NCBI RefSeq assembly: GCF_039696035.1
Contig: NZ_CP155567.1
Coordinates: forward strand, 4,459,001-4,523,000
Origin: Microbulbifer sp. SAOS-129_SWC
GTDB lineage: Bacteria > Pseudomonadota > Gammaproteobacteria > Pseudomonadales > Cellvibrionaceae
DNA: 64,000 nt
Direction: 5' to 3'
Position 1 is the stretch's first letter. Each line of letters opens with the position of its first letter. The position numbers and the translations under genes were made by a program. This document shows, piece after piece, positions 43,329 through 52,341 of this stretch. The notes beneath the pieces were generated by a model. The model made no database searches. It saw only the letters and a list, made by a program, of their open reading frames with translations, and had not been told where the DNA came from.

Positions 43329-44906
43329 TTATTCCGGCAGCAGGCCGCCGGCGTGCACCATCACGTGGAAGATCAGGTTCTGTTCGTGGGTGCCGGTGAG
43401 CAGATCGGCGCTGGGGCCGCGGGCCCAGATGCCGACGTCCTCGCCGGAGTGAGTCTCGCCGTCGCGCGGCACCAGCACTTCCTGGTGGTAGCCGGGCTCG
43501 GTGGTATCCACGTCGGCGTGCTCGATGCGCCCGGCGCGGGTGGGCAGGTCGTAGCGGGCGTCCGCATCCGTCTCGTCACCCAGATTGGCGTAGCCCTTGC
43601 CGTTGGCGTAGTGGATGGTGGTGTAGGGCTTGCCGTCCTCGGCCAGCTCCGGTTTTTTCTGCGGCTGGCCGTGCTCGTCGTTGCCCACCACGTAGCCCAG
43701 GATCGGGTTGCCGCGGGTGGCGTAGCCGGCCATGGTCAGCGAGTGGCTGTGGTCGGCAGTGACGATGATCAGCGTGTCGCGGGCGTCGGTGTTGTCCATC
43801 GCCACCTGCACCGCGCGGGAAAACTCGGCGGTCTCGTTCAGCGCGTTGTAGGCGTTACCGGCATGGCTGGCGTGGTCGATACGACCGCCCTCGACCACCA
43901 GGAAGTAGCCCTGCTGGCCGTGCTTCTTCTGCAGCAGCTCGATACCCTTGGCAGTCATCTGCGACAGCGACGGCTCGCCGGCCCGGTCGTTCTTGCGGTC
44001 CGCCTCGTAGCGCATGTGCGACGGGTTGAACAGCGCCAGCAGCTTGTCGGTGTGGGCAGTATCCAGCTTGTCGAAACCTTTCTCGTCCTCGATATAGCGC
44101 GCGTGCAGCGGGCCATTGGCGTAGCGCTGCTTCCATTCGTCGACCAGGTTGCGGCCGTCCACGCGCTTGCCGGGCGCGCCCTCTTCATCGGTCACATTTT
44201 GCGGCAGGAAATTGCGACGGCCGCCGCCCATCAACAGGTCGAGGCCGTCGCCGGGCTGGAAGGCGACAAACTGGGAGGCGATATCGGCGCAGCCCTGGGG
44301 CGCGGTGTATTCCCAGTCGCGCTCGGCCACGTTGGCATAGGTGGCGCCGGGGGTAGCGTGCGTGACCCGCGCGGTGGTGATCACGCCGGTGCCCTTGCCG
44401 TCCAGTGCGGCCAGTTTCAGTGCGCTATTGAGTTCGTGGCCATGGCTGCCGGTACAGTCACCACGCAGTACCTCCTGGTCGACACTGAGCACACCAGCGC
44501 GGGTTTTGACCCCGGTCATGATCGCGCTCATGGTGCCGGCGGAGTCCGGTACCTGCTGGTTGGTATTGTAGGTCTTGATCAGGCCGCTGTAGGGCAGGTG
44601 TTCGAAGCTGAGCAGGTTCTCCTCACCGGTCATGCCCCGCTGTTGACCGGCAAAGATGCGCCCGGCGGTAACAGTGGAGATGCCCATCCCGTCGCCGAGG
44701 AACAGGATGATATTTTTCGCCGCACCGCGCTGGTTATTGACCCGACGCTGCTCGGCTTGCTGCAGCACCTTCTCGGCGTCGGCGTACCAGTGACTGTCGA
44801 GCTGATTTTTCGGCAGGCTCGCGGCCGGCTGGCTGTTGCCGTAGCTGTTGCAGGCGCTGAGCAGCACGGTCGCGGACAGTGCTGCGGCAATGGTTTTGTG
44901 GATCAT
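43329..44906 (-). CDS. phoA: Alkaline phosphatase PhoA-type, lipoprotein
   Basis: 525 residues. The signal ends in lipobox LLSAC near residue 19, so it is lipid-anchored, unlike E. coli PhoA. Metal and active-site landmarks are 'NIILFLGDGMGIST' (Asp near 71), the catalytic Ser in 'VPDSAGTMSA' (Ser122), 'VEGGRIDHASHAG' and 'IVTADHSHSL'. It releases phosphate from monoesters in the periplasm. It lies 96 bases after the cytochrome gene on the same strand and may share a transcript with phoX; a weak Pho-box-like sequence at 44953-44970 could give its own promoter. Confidence 0.92.
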   Translation of the reverse strand: MIHKTIAAALSATVLLSACNSYGNSQPAASLPKNQLDSHWYADAEKVLQQAEQRRVNNQRGAAKNIILFLGDGMGISTVTAGRIFAGQQRGMTGEENLLSFEHLPYSGLIKTYNTNQQVPDSAGTMSAIMTGVKTRAGVLSVDQEVLRGDCTGSHGHELNSALKLAALDGKGTGVITTARVTHATPGATYANVAERDWEYTAPQGCADIASQFVAFQPGDGLDLLMGGGRRNFLPQNVTDEEGAPGKRVDGRNLVDEWKQRYANGPLHARYIEDEKGFDKLDTAHTDKLLALFNPSHMRYEADRKNDRAGEPSLSQMTAKGIELLQKKHGQQGYFLVVEGGRIDHASHAGNAYNALNETAEFSRAVQVAMDNTDARDTLIIVTADHSHSLTMAGYATRGNPILGYVVGNDEHGQPQKKPELAEDGKPYTTIHYANGKGYANLGDETDADARYDLPTRAGRIEHADVDTTEPGYHQEVLVPRDGETHSGEDVGIWARGPSADLLTGTHEQNLIFHVMVHAGGLLPE

Positions 44907-45002
44907 TCTGTTACCCCCTAGCGAAGAAATGCGCCAATTAGATAGCGGGGATATTACATAAGCGTGACCACCACTACGAACTTTCGCTGAACGGAGGGAA
45001 TT

Positions 45003-46667
<1,665 letters not shown>

Positions 46668-46748
46668 AGAAATAACCCATAAAAACGGAAAAGCCGGGCC
46701 CCTGACAAATATTGCCAGGGGGCCGGCAAGCGGTTTTATCCAGCTGAT

Positions 46749-48602
46749 TTATTCAGCGCTATCCACATCCATCGCCGGGAAGGGACCCACGTAACCGGTG
46801 TAGGCGCGGTGTTCCAGTGAGCCGGGGGCCAGCTGGTCGCCATCGGATTCGCCGTAGGGATGCTGTACCACGCTCATCAGGTAGGCGAAGCCGTTGATGT
46901 TCGGGTACCAGTAGGGCGAGGTGGTCTCGGAACCGTAGGGGGTAGTCTGGATGCGGGTCAGGCCGGCGGTATGGTCGGCGGCGTCGACTTCGTCCAGGTT
47001 CAATGACCAGATCACATCGTTCTGGTGGCCGGAGCCGGTGTCTTCACCGATGATCAGCGTGTTGTAGCCGCTGATGAAGGTCAGGTTGTCCGGGTTGGCG
47101 AGGCCGTCGGCGTCGCAGGTGTAGCTGGCGAAGGGGCTGTCGGCGGGGTACTCCGTTTCGATGCCACCGATCAGGCCGCGCATATTGCTGGCGACATAGT
47201 CGGAGCCGATATCACTGTCGGCAGCCACGTCCAGCTGGTAGACACCGCCGCAGCCATTTGCCACATCCAGCTGCACGTCGCCGGCACCGTCGGTCATGCC
47301 CTTGGCCACCTGGCTCATGGACACGTACAGCTTGCTGCCCTGCGGATCGAAGGTCACGCCCTCCTCTTTGCGGAACTCGGTGCTGGCGCCCTGCAGTGCG
47401 GCGTAGCGGCGGGTCTCGAGGCGCGAGGCAATTTTCTCCATACCCGGCTTGATGCTCAGGCACTCGCTGTTGCCGCCAGCGGCAATCTCGGTACAGCCGG
47501 CGCCATCGACGGCAAAGATATCGGCGAAGGTGACTGCCGGCTGACCGTCGCCACCGTGCACGGCAGCGCTGATCTCGGCGTCGGTGGCGTGGCCGAGGGA
47601 CACCCACTCGAGCTCGGCGGCGCCCAGGCCCTCGCCGGAAGTCTGCTTCCACTTGGCCGCGTAGGTGGTGCCGGCACTGAGGTCGCCGGCGGTGTCGGCG
47701 ATAAACATATAAAAGCCGACGTTGGTGCCATCGTCGGTCATGTACACGGTCTTGGAATCGGGCATCACGTAGGACAGTTCGAACGCGAGGCGGCCCATGG
47801 CGTAGTGCTTGGTCAGCTCGGCAGTCGGATCTTTTTCACCGTCGGCGCTGACATTGATTTCGATGTTCCAGCCGTAGAAGTAGGGATTCCACTCGGCCGG
47901 GTCGGCGTAGTAGCTGAGCATGCCTCTGGCGTAGCCGTCACCTTCCACTTCGGCGCTGGTGGGCAGGGTGCGGGCATTGGGCTCGTATTCCTCGGAGGCG
48001 AGGTGCGCATTCCACGGGGTCACCGAGGCAGCGCAGTGTACCCAGCCGCCGTCTACGCCGGACTGGTCGATCTGCCACAGATCTTTGGTGGACAGCTCGC
48101 CGGTGTCTACATCCTGGTTCAGTTCCATCAGGAACATGGCGCCGGGGCGGGTTTCCATCTGCGACACGGAAAACAGGCGATCGCCGATCGGCAGCAGCGA
48201 GGTGTGTTCGTTGGCATCGGTGACTTTCAGCATGCCGTCTTCGCCGTACAGCGGCTGGCCGGCTTTATCCACCAGCTGGCCGAACACGACGTTGCTGTTA
48301 ACCGAATCGCCGGAGCGCAGCAGCGTGTGGTAACCGATCGCGTATGCCTCGCCATCCACTTCCACTTGGGGGGAGGCGAGGATCTGGCGCTTCTCGCTGT
48401 CGCTGGTCGGTGCCGGTACACCGGTAAAGCTCAGTGTGCGTGGCGGGGTTTCGGCATCTCCGCCGCCCGCGGCGGGCGGCAAGGGATCGGTCGGCGTTTT
48501 TTTATTGTCGTTGTTGCCGTTGCTGCAGCCGGGAATCAGCGCCATGGCGGCAAGGAAAATACCCAGCTTTAGCGCCAGCGGCGTTTTGTGAAATGGAATC
48601 AT
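46749..48602 (-). CDS. phoX: PhoX-family alkaline phosphatase, lipoprotein
   Basis: 617 residues. The lipobox is LIPGC near residue 26. The body carries PhoX/DUF839 blocks: 'CAASVTPWNAHLASEEYEPNAR' with the catalytic/metal Glu pair near 190-205, 'RRYAALQGASTEFRKEEGVTFDP' near 400, and 'ANPDNLTFI' near 515. PhoX phosphatases are Ca2+/Fe3+ enzymes that hydrolyse many phosphoesters. A C-terminal 'YWYPNINGFAYLMSVVQHPYGES' is typical. A Pho-box-like site lies 65-82 bases upstream of the ATG, so PhoB control is likely. Confidence 0.88.
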   Translation of the reverse strand: MIPFHKTPLALKLGIFLAAMALIPGCSNGNNDNKKTPTDPLPPAAGGGDAETPPRTLSFTGVPAPTSDSEKRQILASPQVEVDGEAYAIGYHTLLRSGDSVNSNVVFGQLVDKAGQPLYGEDGMLKVTDANEHTSLLPIGDRLFSVSQMETRPGAMFLMELNQDVDTGELSTKDLWQIDQSGVDGGWVHCAASVTPWNAHLASEEYEPNARTLPTSAEVEGDGYARGMLSYYADPAEWNPYFYGWNIEINVSADGEKDPTAELTKHYAMGRLAFELSYVMPDSKTVYMTDDGTNVGFYMFIADTAGDLSAGTTYAAKWKQTSGEGLGAAELEWVSLGHATDAEISAAVHGGDGQPAVTFADIFAVDGAGCTEIAAGGNSECLSIKPGMEKIASRLETRRYAALQGASTEFRKEEGVTFDPQGSKLYVSMSQVAKGMTDGAGDVQLDVANGCGGVYQLDVAADSDIGSDYVASNMRGLIGGIETEYPADSPFASYTCDADGLANPDNLTFISGYNTLIIGEDTGSGHQNDVIWSLNLDEVDAADHTAGLTRIQTTPYGSETTSPYWYPNINGFAYLMSVVQHPYGESDGDQLAPGSLEHRAYTGYVGPFPAMDVDSAE

Positions 48603-48666
48603 CGTGCAAGCCCCCCAACAAAAAATAAATGTGATTTTTATCGAGCGGGGAGTTAAACGGTTCTGC

Positions 48667-48684
48667 GTGACACTGGCATGACAC
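48667..48684 (-). promoter_or_regulatory. Pho-box-like PhoB site upstream of phoX
   Basis: On the minus strand GTGTCAT-GCCA-GTGTCAC matches the 7-4-7 direct repeat of the PhoB box (CTGTCAT-N4-CTGTCAT) at most positions. It is correctly placed upstream of phoX. Confidence 0.65.
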
Positions 48685-48745
48685 GACGGCCGCCTTTCGC
48701 GAAAGGTGTGTGAATTTTTTGATACGGTGATGTGGCGCGAATGTT

Positions 48746-49123
48746 TCAGCCGATGATTTTCACCGCACTTTCATCGGGATCGCGGCCCTTGCCGGCGCGC
48801 TGCAGGCGGTCGAGATAGTTGCGCCAGTTGGCATCGCGATTTTGCGCCAGTTCGCGCAGATAGTCCCAGGTGTAGAGACCGCTGTCGTGCCCGTCGTCGA
48901 AGACGATTTTCAGCGCGTAGCGGCCGGCCGTCTCCAGCCGTTCGATGCCCACACCCTGTTTACCGCTGACCAGCACACCTTCGCCGGCGCCGTGGCCGCG
49001 CACTTCGGCACTGGGCGAGTAGACGCGCAGGTATTCGGCCGACAGGGTATAGTCGCCGTCGGCAAACACAATCTGCAGGCTTTTGTCGGCGCGGTTCAGG
49101 CGGATCTTTTTCGGGGCAACCAA
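48746..49123 (-). CDS. DUF971 protein (GBBH-like N-terminal domain)
   Basis: 125 residues forming one DUF971 domain: 'KIRLNRADKSLQIVFADGDYTLSAEYLRVYSPSAEVRGHG' followed by 'GRYALKIVFDDGHDSGLYTWDYLREL', both conserved. The family resembles the N-terminal domain of gamma-butyrobetaine hydroxylase; in gammaproteobacteria it commonly follows hslVU, as here. The start is a TTG at 49123 ten bases after GGAG. Its role is unknown. Confidence 0.88.
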   Translation of the reverse strand: MVAPKKIRLNRADKSLQIVFADGDYTLSAEYLRVYSPSAEVRGHGAGEGVLVSGKQGVGIERLETAGRYALKIVFDDGHDSGLYTWDYLRELAQNRDANWRNYLDRLQRAGKGRDPDESAVKIIG

Positions 49124-49145
49124 GGGTCGGTTTCTCCAGTGAATT

Positions 49146-49172
49146 GCAGGAGCCTGCCGAGCAGGCTCCTGC
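49146..49172 (-). repeat. Perfect 12-bp hairpin between hslU and DUF971
   Basis: GCAGGAGCCTGC and its exact complement surround a three-base loop in the 61-base spacer. No T-run follows on the minus strand, so it may modulate or stabilise the transcript rather than end it cleanly. Confidence 0.65.
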
Positions 49173-49184
49173 GGTGTGCGCGAA

Positions 49185-50507
49185 TTACAGAATAAACCGC
49201 GACAGGTCCTCGTTCTGGCTCAGTTCACCCAGGTGGCTGTCCACATAGGCGCCGTCGATAGTGACCGTCTTGTCGCCGTCGCCGGCATCGAAAGAGATTT
49301 CCTCGAGCAGTCGCTCCATTACGGTGTGCAGGCGGCGCGCGCCGATATTTTCGGTGCGTTCGTTCACGTCGAAGGCGACTTCGGCAATCCGACGGATACC
49401 GTCATCGGTGAAGGTCAGTTCGAGGCCTTCGGTGGCGAGCAGTGCGCGCTGCTGTTCGGTCAGCGAGCCGGACGGTTCGGTGAGGATGCGCTGGAAATCC
49501 GCGGAAGTGAGCGAGCTCAGCTCGACACGGATTGGCAGGCGGCCCTGCAGTTCCGGAATCAGGTCCGATGGCTTGGACAGGTGGAAGGCGCCGGAGGCGA
49601 TAAACAACATGTGATCGGTCTTGATCATACCGTATTTAGTGGTGACGGTGCAGCCTTCGATCAGCGGCAGCAGGTCGCGCTGCACGCCTTCGCGGGAGAC
49701 GTCGGCACCGCCGGCTTCCTGGCGCTTCGCGACCTTGTCGATCTCGTCGAGAAACACGATGCCGTTTTCTTCGGCGGCGCGGATGGCGCGGGTCTTGATG
49801 TCTTCATCGTTGACCAGCTTGCCGGCTTCTTCGTCGGTGAGCTGTTTCATCGCTTGCTTGACGGTGAGCTTGCGCTTCTTGGTCTTGCCCTGGGACATAT
49901 TCGAGAACATGCCCTGCAGCTGGTTGGTCATTTCCTCCATGCCGGGCGGCGCCATGATTTCGACTCCTGCCGGGGCGACGGCGGTATCGACGTCGATTTC
50001 CTTGTCGTCGAGGGTGCCTTCGCGCAGCTTCTTGCGGAACATCTGCCGGGTGCTGGAATCCTTGTCGCTGGGTTCGGTGGCGCGCGCGGGCGGCAGCAGG
50101 GCGTCGAGTACGCGCTCTTCGGCGGCGTCCAGCGCGCGCTGCTCGACGCCGGCCATGGCTTTTTCGCGCTCGAGCTTGACTGCCATTTCCACCAGGTCGC
50201 GGACGATGGATTCCACATCGCGGCCGACGTAGCCCACTTCGGTGAACTTGGTCGCTTCCACTTTTATGAAGGGTGCGCCGGCGAGCTTGGCCAGGCGGCG
50301 GGCGATCTCGGTTTTACCGACACCGGTGGGGCCGATCATCAGGATATTTTTCGGGGTGATCTCGGGGCGCAGCTCTTCGTTCACCTGCATGCGCCGCCAG
50401 CGGTTACGCAGCGCAATGGCCACGGCGCGCTTGGCGTCCTGCTGGCCGACGATATGGCGGTCGAGTTCGTGGACGATTTCGCGGGGGGTCATTTGGGATT
50501 GGGACAT
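49185..50507 (-). CDS. hslU: HslU ATPase of the HslVU protease
   Basis: 440 residues, near E. coli HslU. Walker A is in '[20 protein letters not shown]' near residue 58, Walker B in '[12 protein letters not shown]' near 250, and sensor/C-terminal '[23 protein letters not shown]' and the final 'LSRFIL' docking tail are intact. HslU unfolds substrates for HslV. The ATG at 50507 has GAG seven bases upstream; a further 12 codons upstream are not conserved. It follows hslV on the same strand. Confidence 0.97.
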   Translation of the reverse strand: MSQSQMTPREIVHELDRHIVGQQDAKRAVAIALRNRWRRMQVNEELRPEITPKNILMIGPTGVGKTEIARRLAKLAGAPFIKVEATKFTEVGYVGRDVESIVRDLVEMAVKLEREKAMAGVEQRALDAAEERVLDALLPPARATEPSDKDSSTRQMFRKKLREGTLDDKEIDVDTAVAPAGVEIMAPPGMEEMTNQLQGMFSNMSQGKTKKRKLTVKQAMKQLTDEEAGKLVNDEDIKTRAIRAAEENGIVFLDEIDKVAKRQEAGGADVSREGVQRDLLPLIEGCTVTTKYGMIKTDHMLFIASGAFHLSKPSDLIPELQGRLPIRVELSSLTSADFQRILTEPSGSLTEQQRALLATEGLELTFTDDGIRRIAEVAFDVNERTENIGARRLHTVMERLLEEISFDAGDGDKTVTIDGAYVDSHLGELSQNEDLSRFIL

Positions 50508-50580
50508 AGACAATCTCGATTCAAATTCGCTTTGGTCTGGCACCGCTCCCTTTTCAAGCGAGTGCGGTGGCGGCCAGGCA

Positions 50581-50612
50581 ATGGGGTGACGGTTTCGAAA
50601 CCGTCACCCCAT
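50581..50612. repeat. 32-bp perfect palindrome between hslV and hslU
   Basis: ATGGGGTGACGGTTTC is followed directly by its reverse complement, giving a 16-bp hairpin with no unpaired loop. No T-run follows in the hslV-to-hslU direction. It may set the relative expression of the two subunits or reflect an intergenic repeat. Confidence 0.7.
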
Positions 50613-50671
50613 CACCTGACCTTCAATTCAGGTTTCGGTGCTTCATCAGCCACCCGCCTGGCGGATCGCAA

Positions 50672-51211
50672 TCAGTAGCTCAATTCTTCAATGGTGTGAT
50701 TCTGGTTGGTGTAAACACAGATATCACCGGCGATCTTCAGGCCCTGCTCGACGATCGTGCGCGCGTCCAGCTCGGTGTTTTCCAGCAGCGCGCGTGCGGC
50801 GGACTGGGCGAAGGGGCCGCCGGAGCCGATGGCGATCAGGTCGTTTTCCGGCTGGATCACGTCACCGTTGCCGGTGATGATCAGGCTGGCGGTGCTGTCC
50901 GCCACCGCCAGCAGGGCTTCCAGGCGGCGCAGGGCGCGATCGGTGCGCCAGTCTTTGGCCAGCTCCACCGCGGCGCGGGTCAATTGGCCGCCGTGGGCTT
51001 CGAGCTTGGCTTCGAAGCGCTCGAACAGGGTGAAGGCGTCGGCGGTGCCACCGGCGAAGCCGGCGATCACCTGGTCGTTGTGCAGGCGGCGCACCTTGCG
51101 GGCGTTGCCTTTCATGATGGTGTTACCCATGGACACCTGGCCGTCGCCGCCGATGACGACCTTGCCGTTACGACGGCAGGAGAGAATGGTGGTTCCGCGG
51201 TATTGTTCCAA
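50672..51211 (-). CDS. hslV: HslV protease subunit
   Basis: 179 residues. The catalytic threonine is in '[33 protein letters not shown]'; a six-residue propeptide (MEQYRG) would be removed to free Thr7. The rest shows '[17 protein letters not shown]' and '[20 protein letters not shown]'. The Cys in LSCRRN is a common variant. It forms a dodecameric peptidase capped by HslU. Confidence 0.97.
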   Translation of the reverse strand: MEQYRGTTILSCRRNGKVVIGGDGQVSMGNTIMKGNARKVRRLHNDQVIAGFAGGTADAFTLFERFEAKLEAHGGQLTRAAVELAKDWRTDRALRRLEALLAVADSTASLIITGNGDVIQPENDLIAIGSGGPFAQSAARALLENTELDARTIVEQGLKIAGDICVYTNQNHTIEELSY

Positions 51212-51375
51212 GGGGGACTCCCGGATTGGTCATTGATCTGCGGGCGCGGCGCTGGCGGCGCCCGAACGAAATTCGGTCAGAACTCAGTAAGTGTGGTCTA
51301 GGGTGGGGAATTTCAACTTCCGCGCCGACGGCGCCTCTATAATGCCCGCCCGCTGTCACTGTCCGGAGTATCGCC

Positions 51376-51615
51376 TTGGCTGCATTACCCACCCGTTTCT
51401 ACACCCCGGTGTTCGCCCTGTTCATGTCGTGCATGATGTCGCTGTTGATGTCGGCACTGGTCACCTTTATGAACACCGGTATCGACGCCGGTTTCCCGCA
51501 GCGCTGGCTGCACGCCTTCGGCGCTGCCTGGGTGGTGGCATTTCCGCTGGTGTCGTTCATCGCGCCGCTGGCGCACCGGCTGACGCGGCTGCTGGTGCGC
51601 AGCAAGGTGGACTGA
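51376..51615 (+). CDS. DUF2798 membrane protein
   Basis: 79 residues with two helices (about 9-33 and 47-65) and the DUF2798 pattern 'MSALVTFMNTGIDAGFPQRWLHAFGAAWVVAFPLVSFIAP'. The start is TTG at 51376, eight bases after GGAG. It lies opposite in direction to hslV and the SPOR protein gene. Function unknown. Confidence 0.85.
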   Translation: MAALPTRFYTPVFALFMSCMMSLLMSALVTFMNTGIDAGFPQRWLHAFGAAWVVAFPLVSFIAPLAHRLTRLLVRSKVD

Positions 51616-51655
51616 GGAGTCGGGCAGGGCTCGAGGAGCGCGGCGGCAGTCGCCG

Positions 51656-52234
51656 TCAGCCGGATTTGGCCGGGCGTTTCAGCACCAGCGGCATCAGGTT
51701 GTGGTCGGCGAGGGTTTCGCGCACCTGGGAGACCTTGGAGCTGTTGTGGTAGGGGCCGACCAGCACCCGGTGCCAGGTGCCGCGGCTGTCGGTACTGCTC
51801 TCGACCTTGACGTCGAGGTTGGACAGGGTGAGCTTGGCGCGCAGCTTTTCCGCCTCGGCTTTGTCGCGGAAAGACGCCACCTGCAGGATATACACCACAG
51901 CCGGGTCGCGCGCCGGGCGGCTGCTGGCGGTTTCTTTGCCGCTGGCGCTGTTGTAATGCGCCGGTTGCGCGGCTTTCGGCTCCGGCACCTCCACCTTGTT
52001 TTCCTTCAGCAGGGTATAGAAATCGAAGCGCGGCTTGTCGCCCTTGTCAGCGCTCGGCTGCTGCTGCTTGGCCGCCGGGCGGTGCTCGGCTACCGGCTGC
52101 CTGCCGGGCTTGAGGCCGTTCAGAAAGATGATGAACACCACGAAGCCGCCGACAAAATTGCCCAGCACGAACCAGACCCAGGCGGGCTTGCCGGCGGAAT
52201 TGTTACTGCGGCGGCTGGCGTTGCGACGGCTCAT
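51656..52234 (-). CDS. SPOR-domain cell-division protein, FtsN-like
   Basis: 192 residues. A basic cytoplasmic start (MSRRNASRRS) and one helix at about 18-38 are followed by a Pro/Gln/Lys-rich linker and a C-terminal SPOR domain at about 112-185 ('VVYILQVASFRDKAEAEKLRAKL', 'VLVGPYHNSSKVSQVRETL'). SPOR domains bind denuded septal peptidoglycan. Its place beside hslV and priA matches the FtsN-like gene of Pseudomonas. The ATG at 52234 is the only start consistent with the anchor. Confidence 0.9.
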   Translation of the reverse strand: MSRRNASRRSNNSAGKPAWVWFVLGNFVGGFVVFIIFLNGLKPGRQPVAEHRPAAKQQQPSADKGDKPRFDFYTLLKENKVEVPEPKAAQPAHYNSASGKETASSRPARDPAVVYILQVASFRDKAEAEKLRAKLTLSNLDVKVESSTDSRGTWHRVLVGPYHNSSKVSQVRETLADHNLMPLVLKRPAKSG

Positions 52235-52341
52235 CGAAGGGTCTGTCCTCTTTCTCTCATACGACTTTTCGGGCGGGCCCGAGATTGTAACGCCATTCGC
52301 CGGCGGGGAGGGCGATGCGGGGCAAATTCCGTCACCGCGGC

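Noticed and set aside
44953..44970. Pho box in front of phoA
   Set aside because: The 7-4-7 pattern matches at only about nine of fourteen positions; too weak to list as a site, so only mentioned with phoA.
47025..48572. Long plus-strand frame opposite phoX
   Set aside because: Gly/Val/His-rich mirror sequence; PhoX motifs are complete on the minus strand.
50581..50612. Reading the hslV-hslU palindrome as a terminator
   Set aside because: No T-run follows it in the direction of transcription, and hslU must be expressed with hslV.
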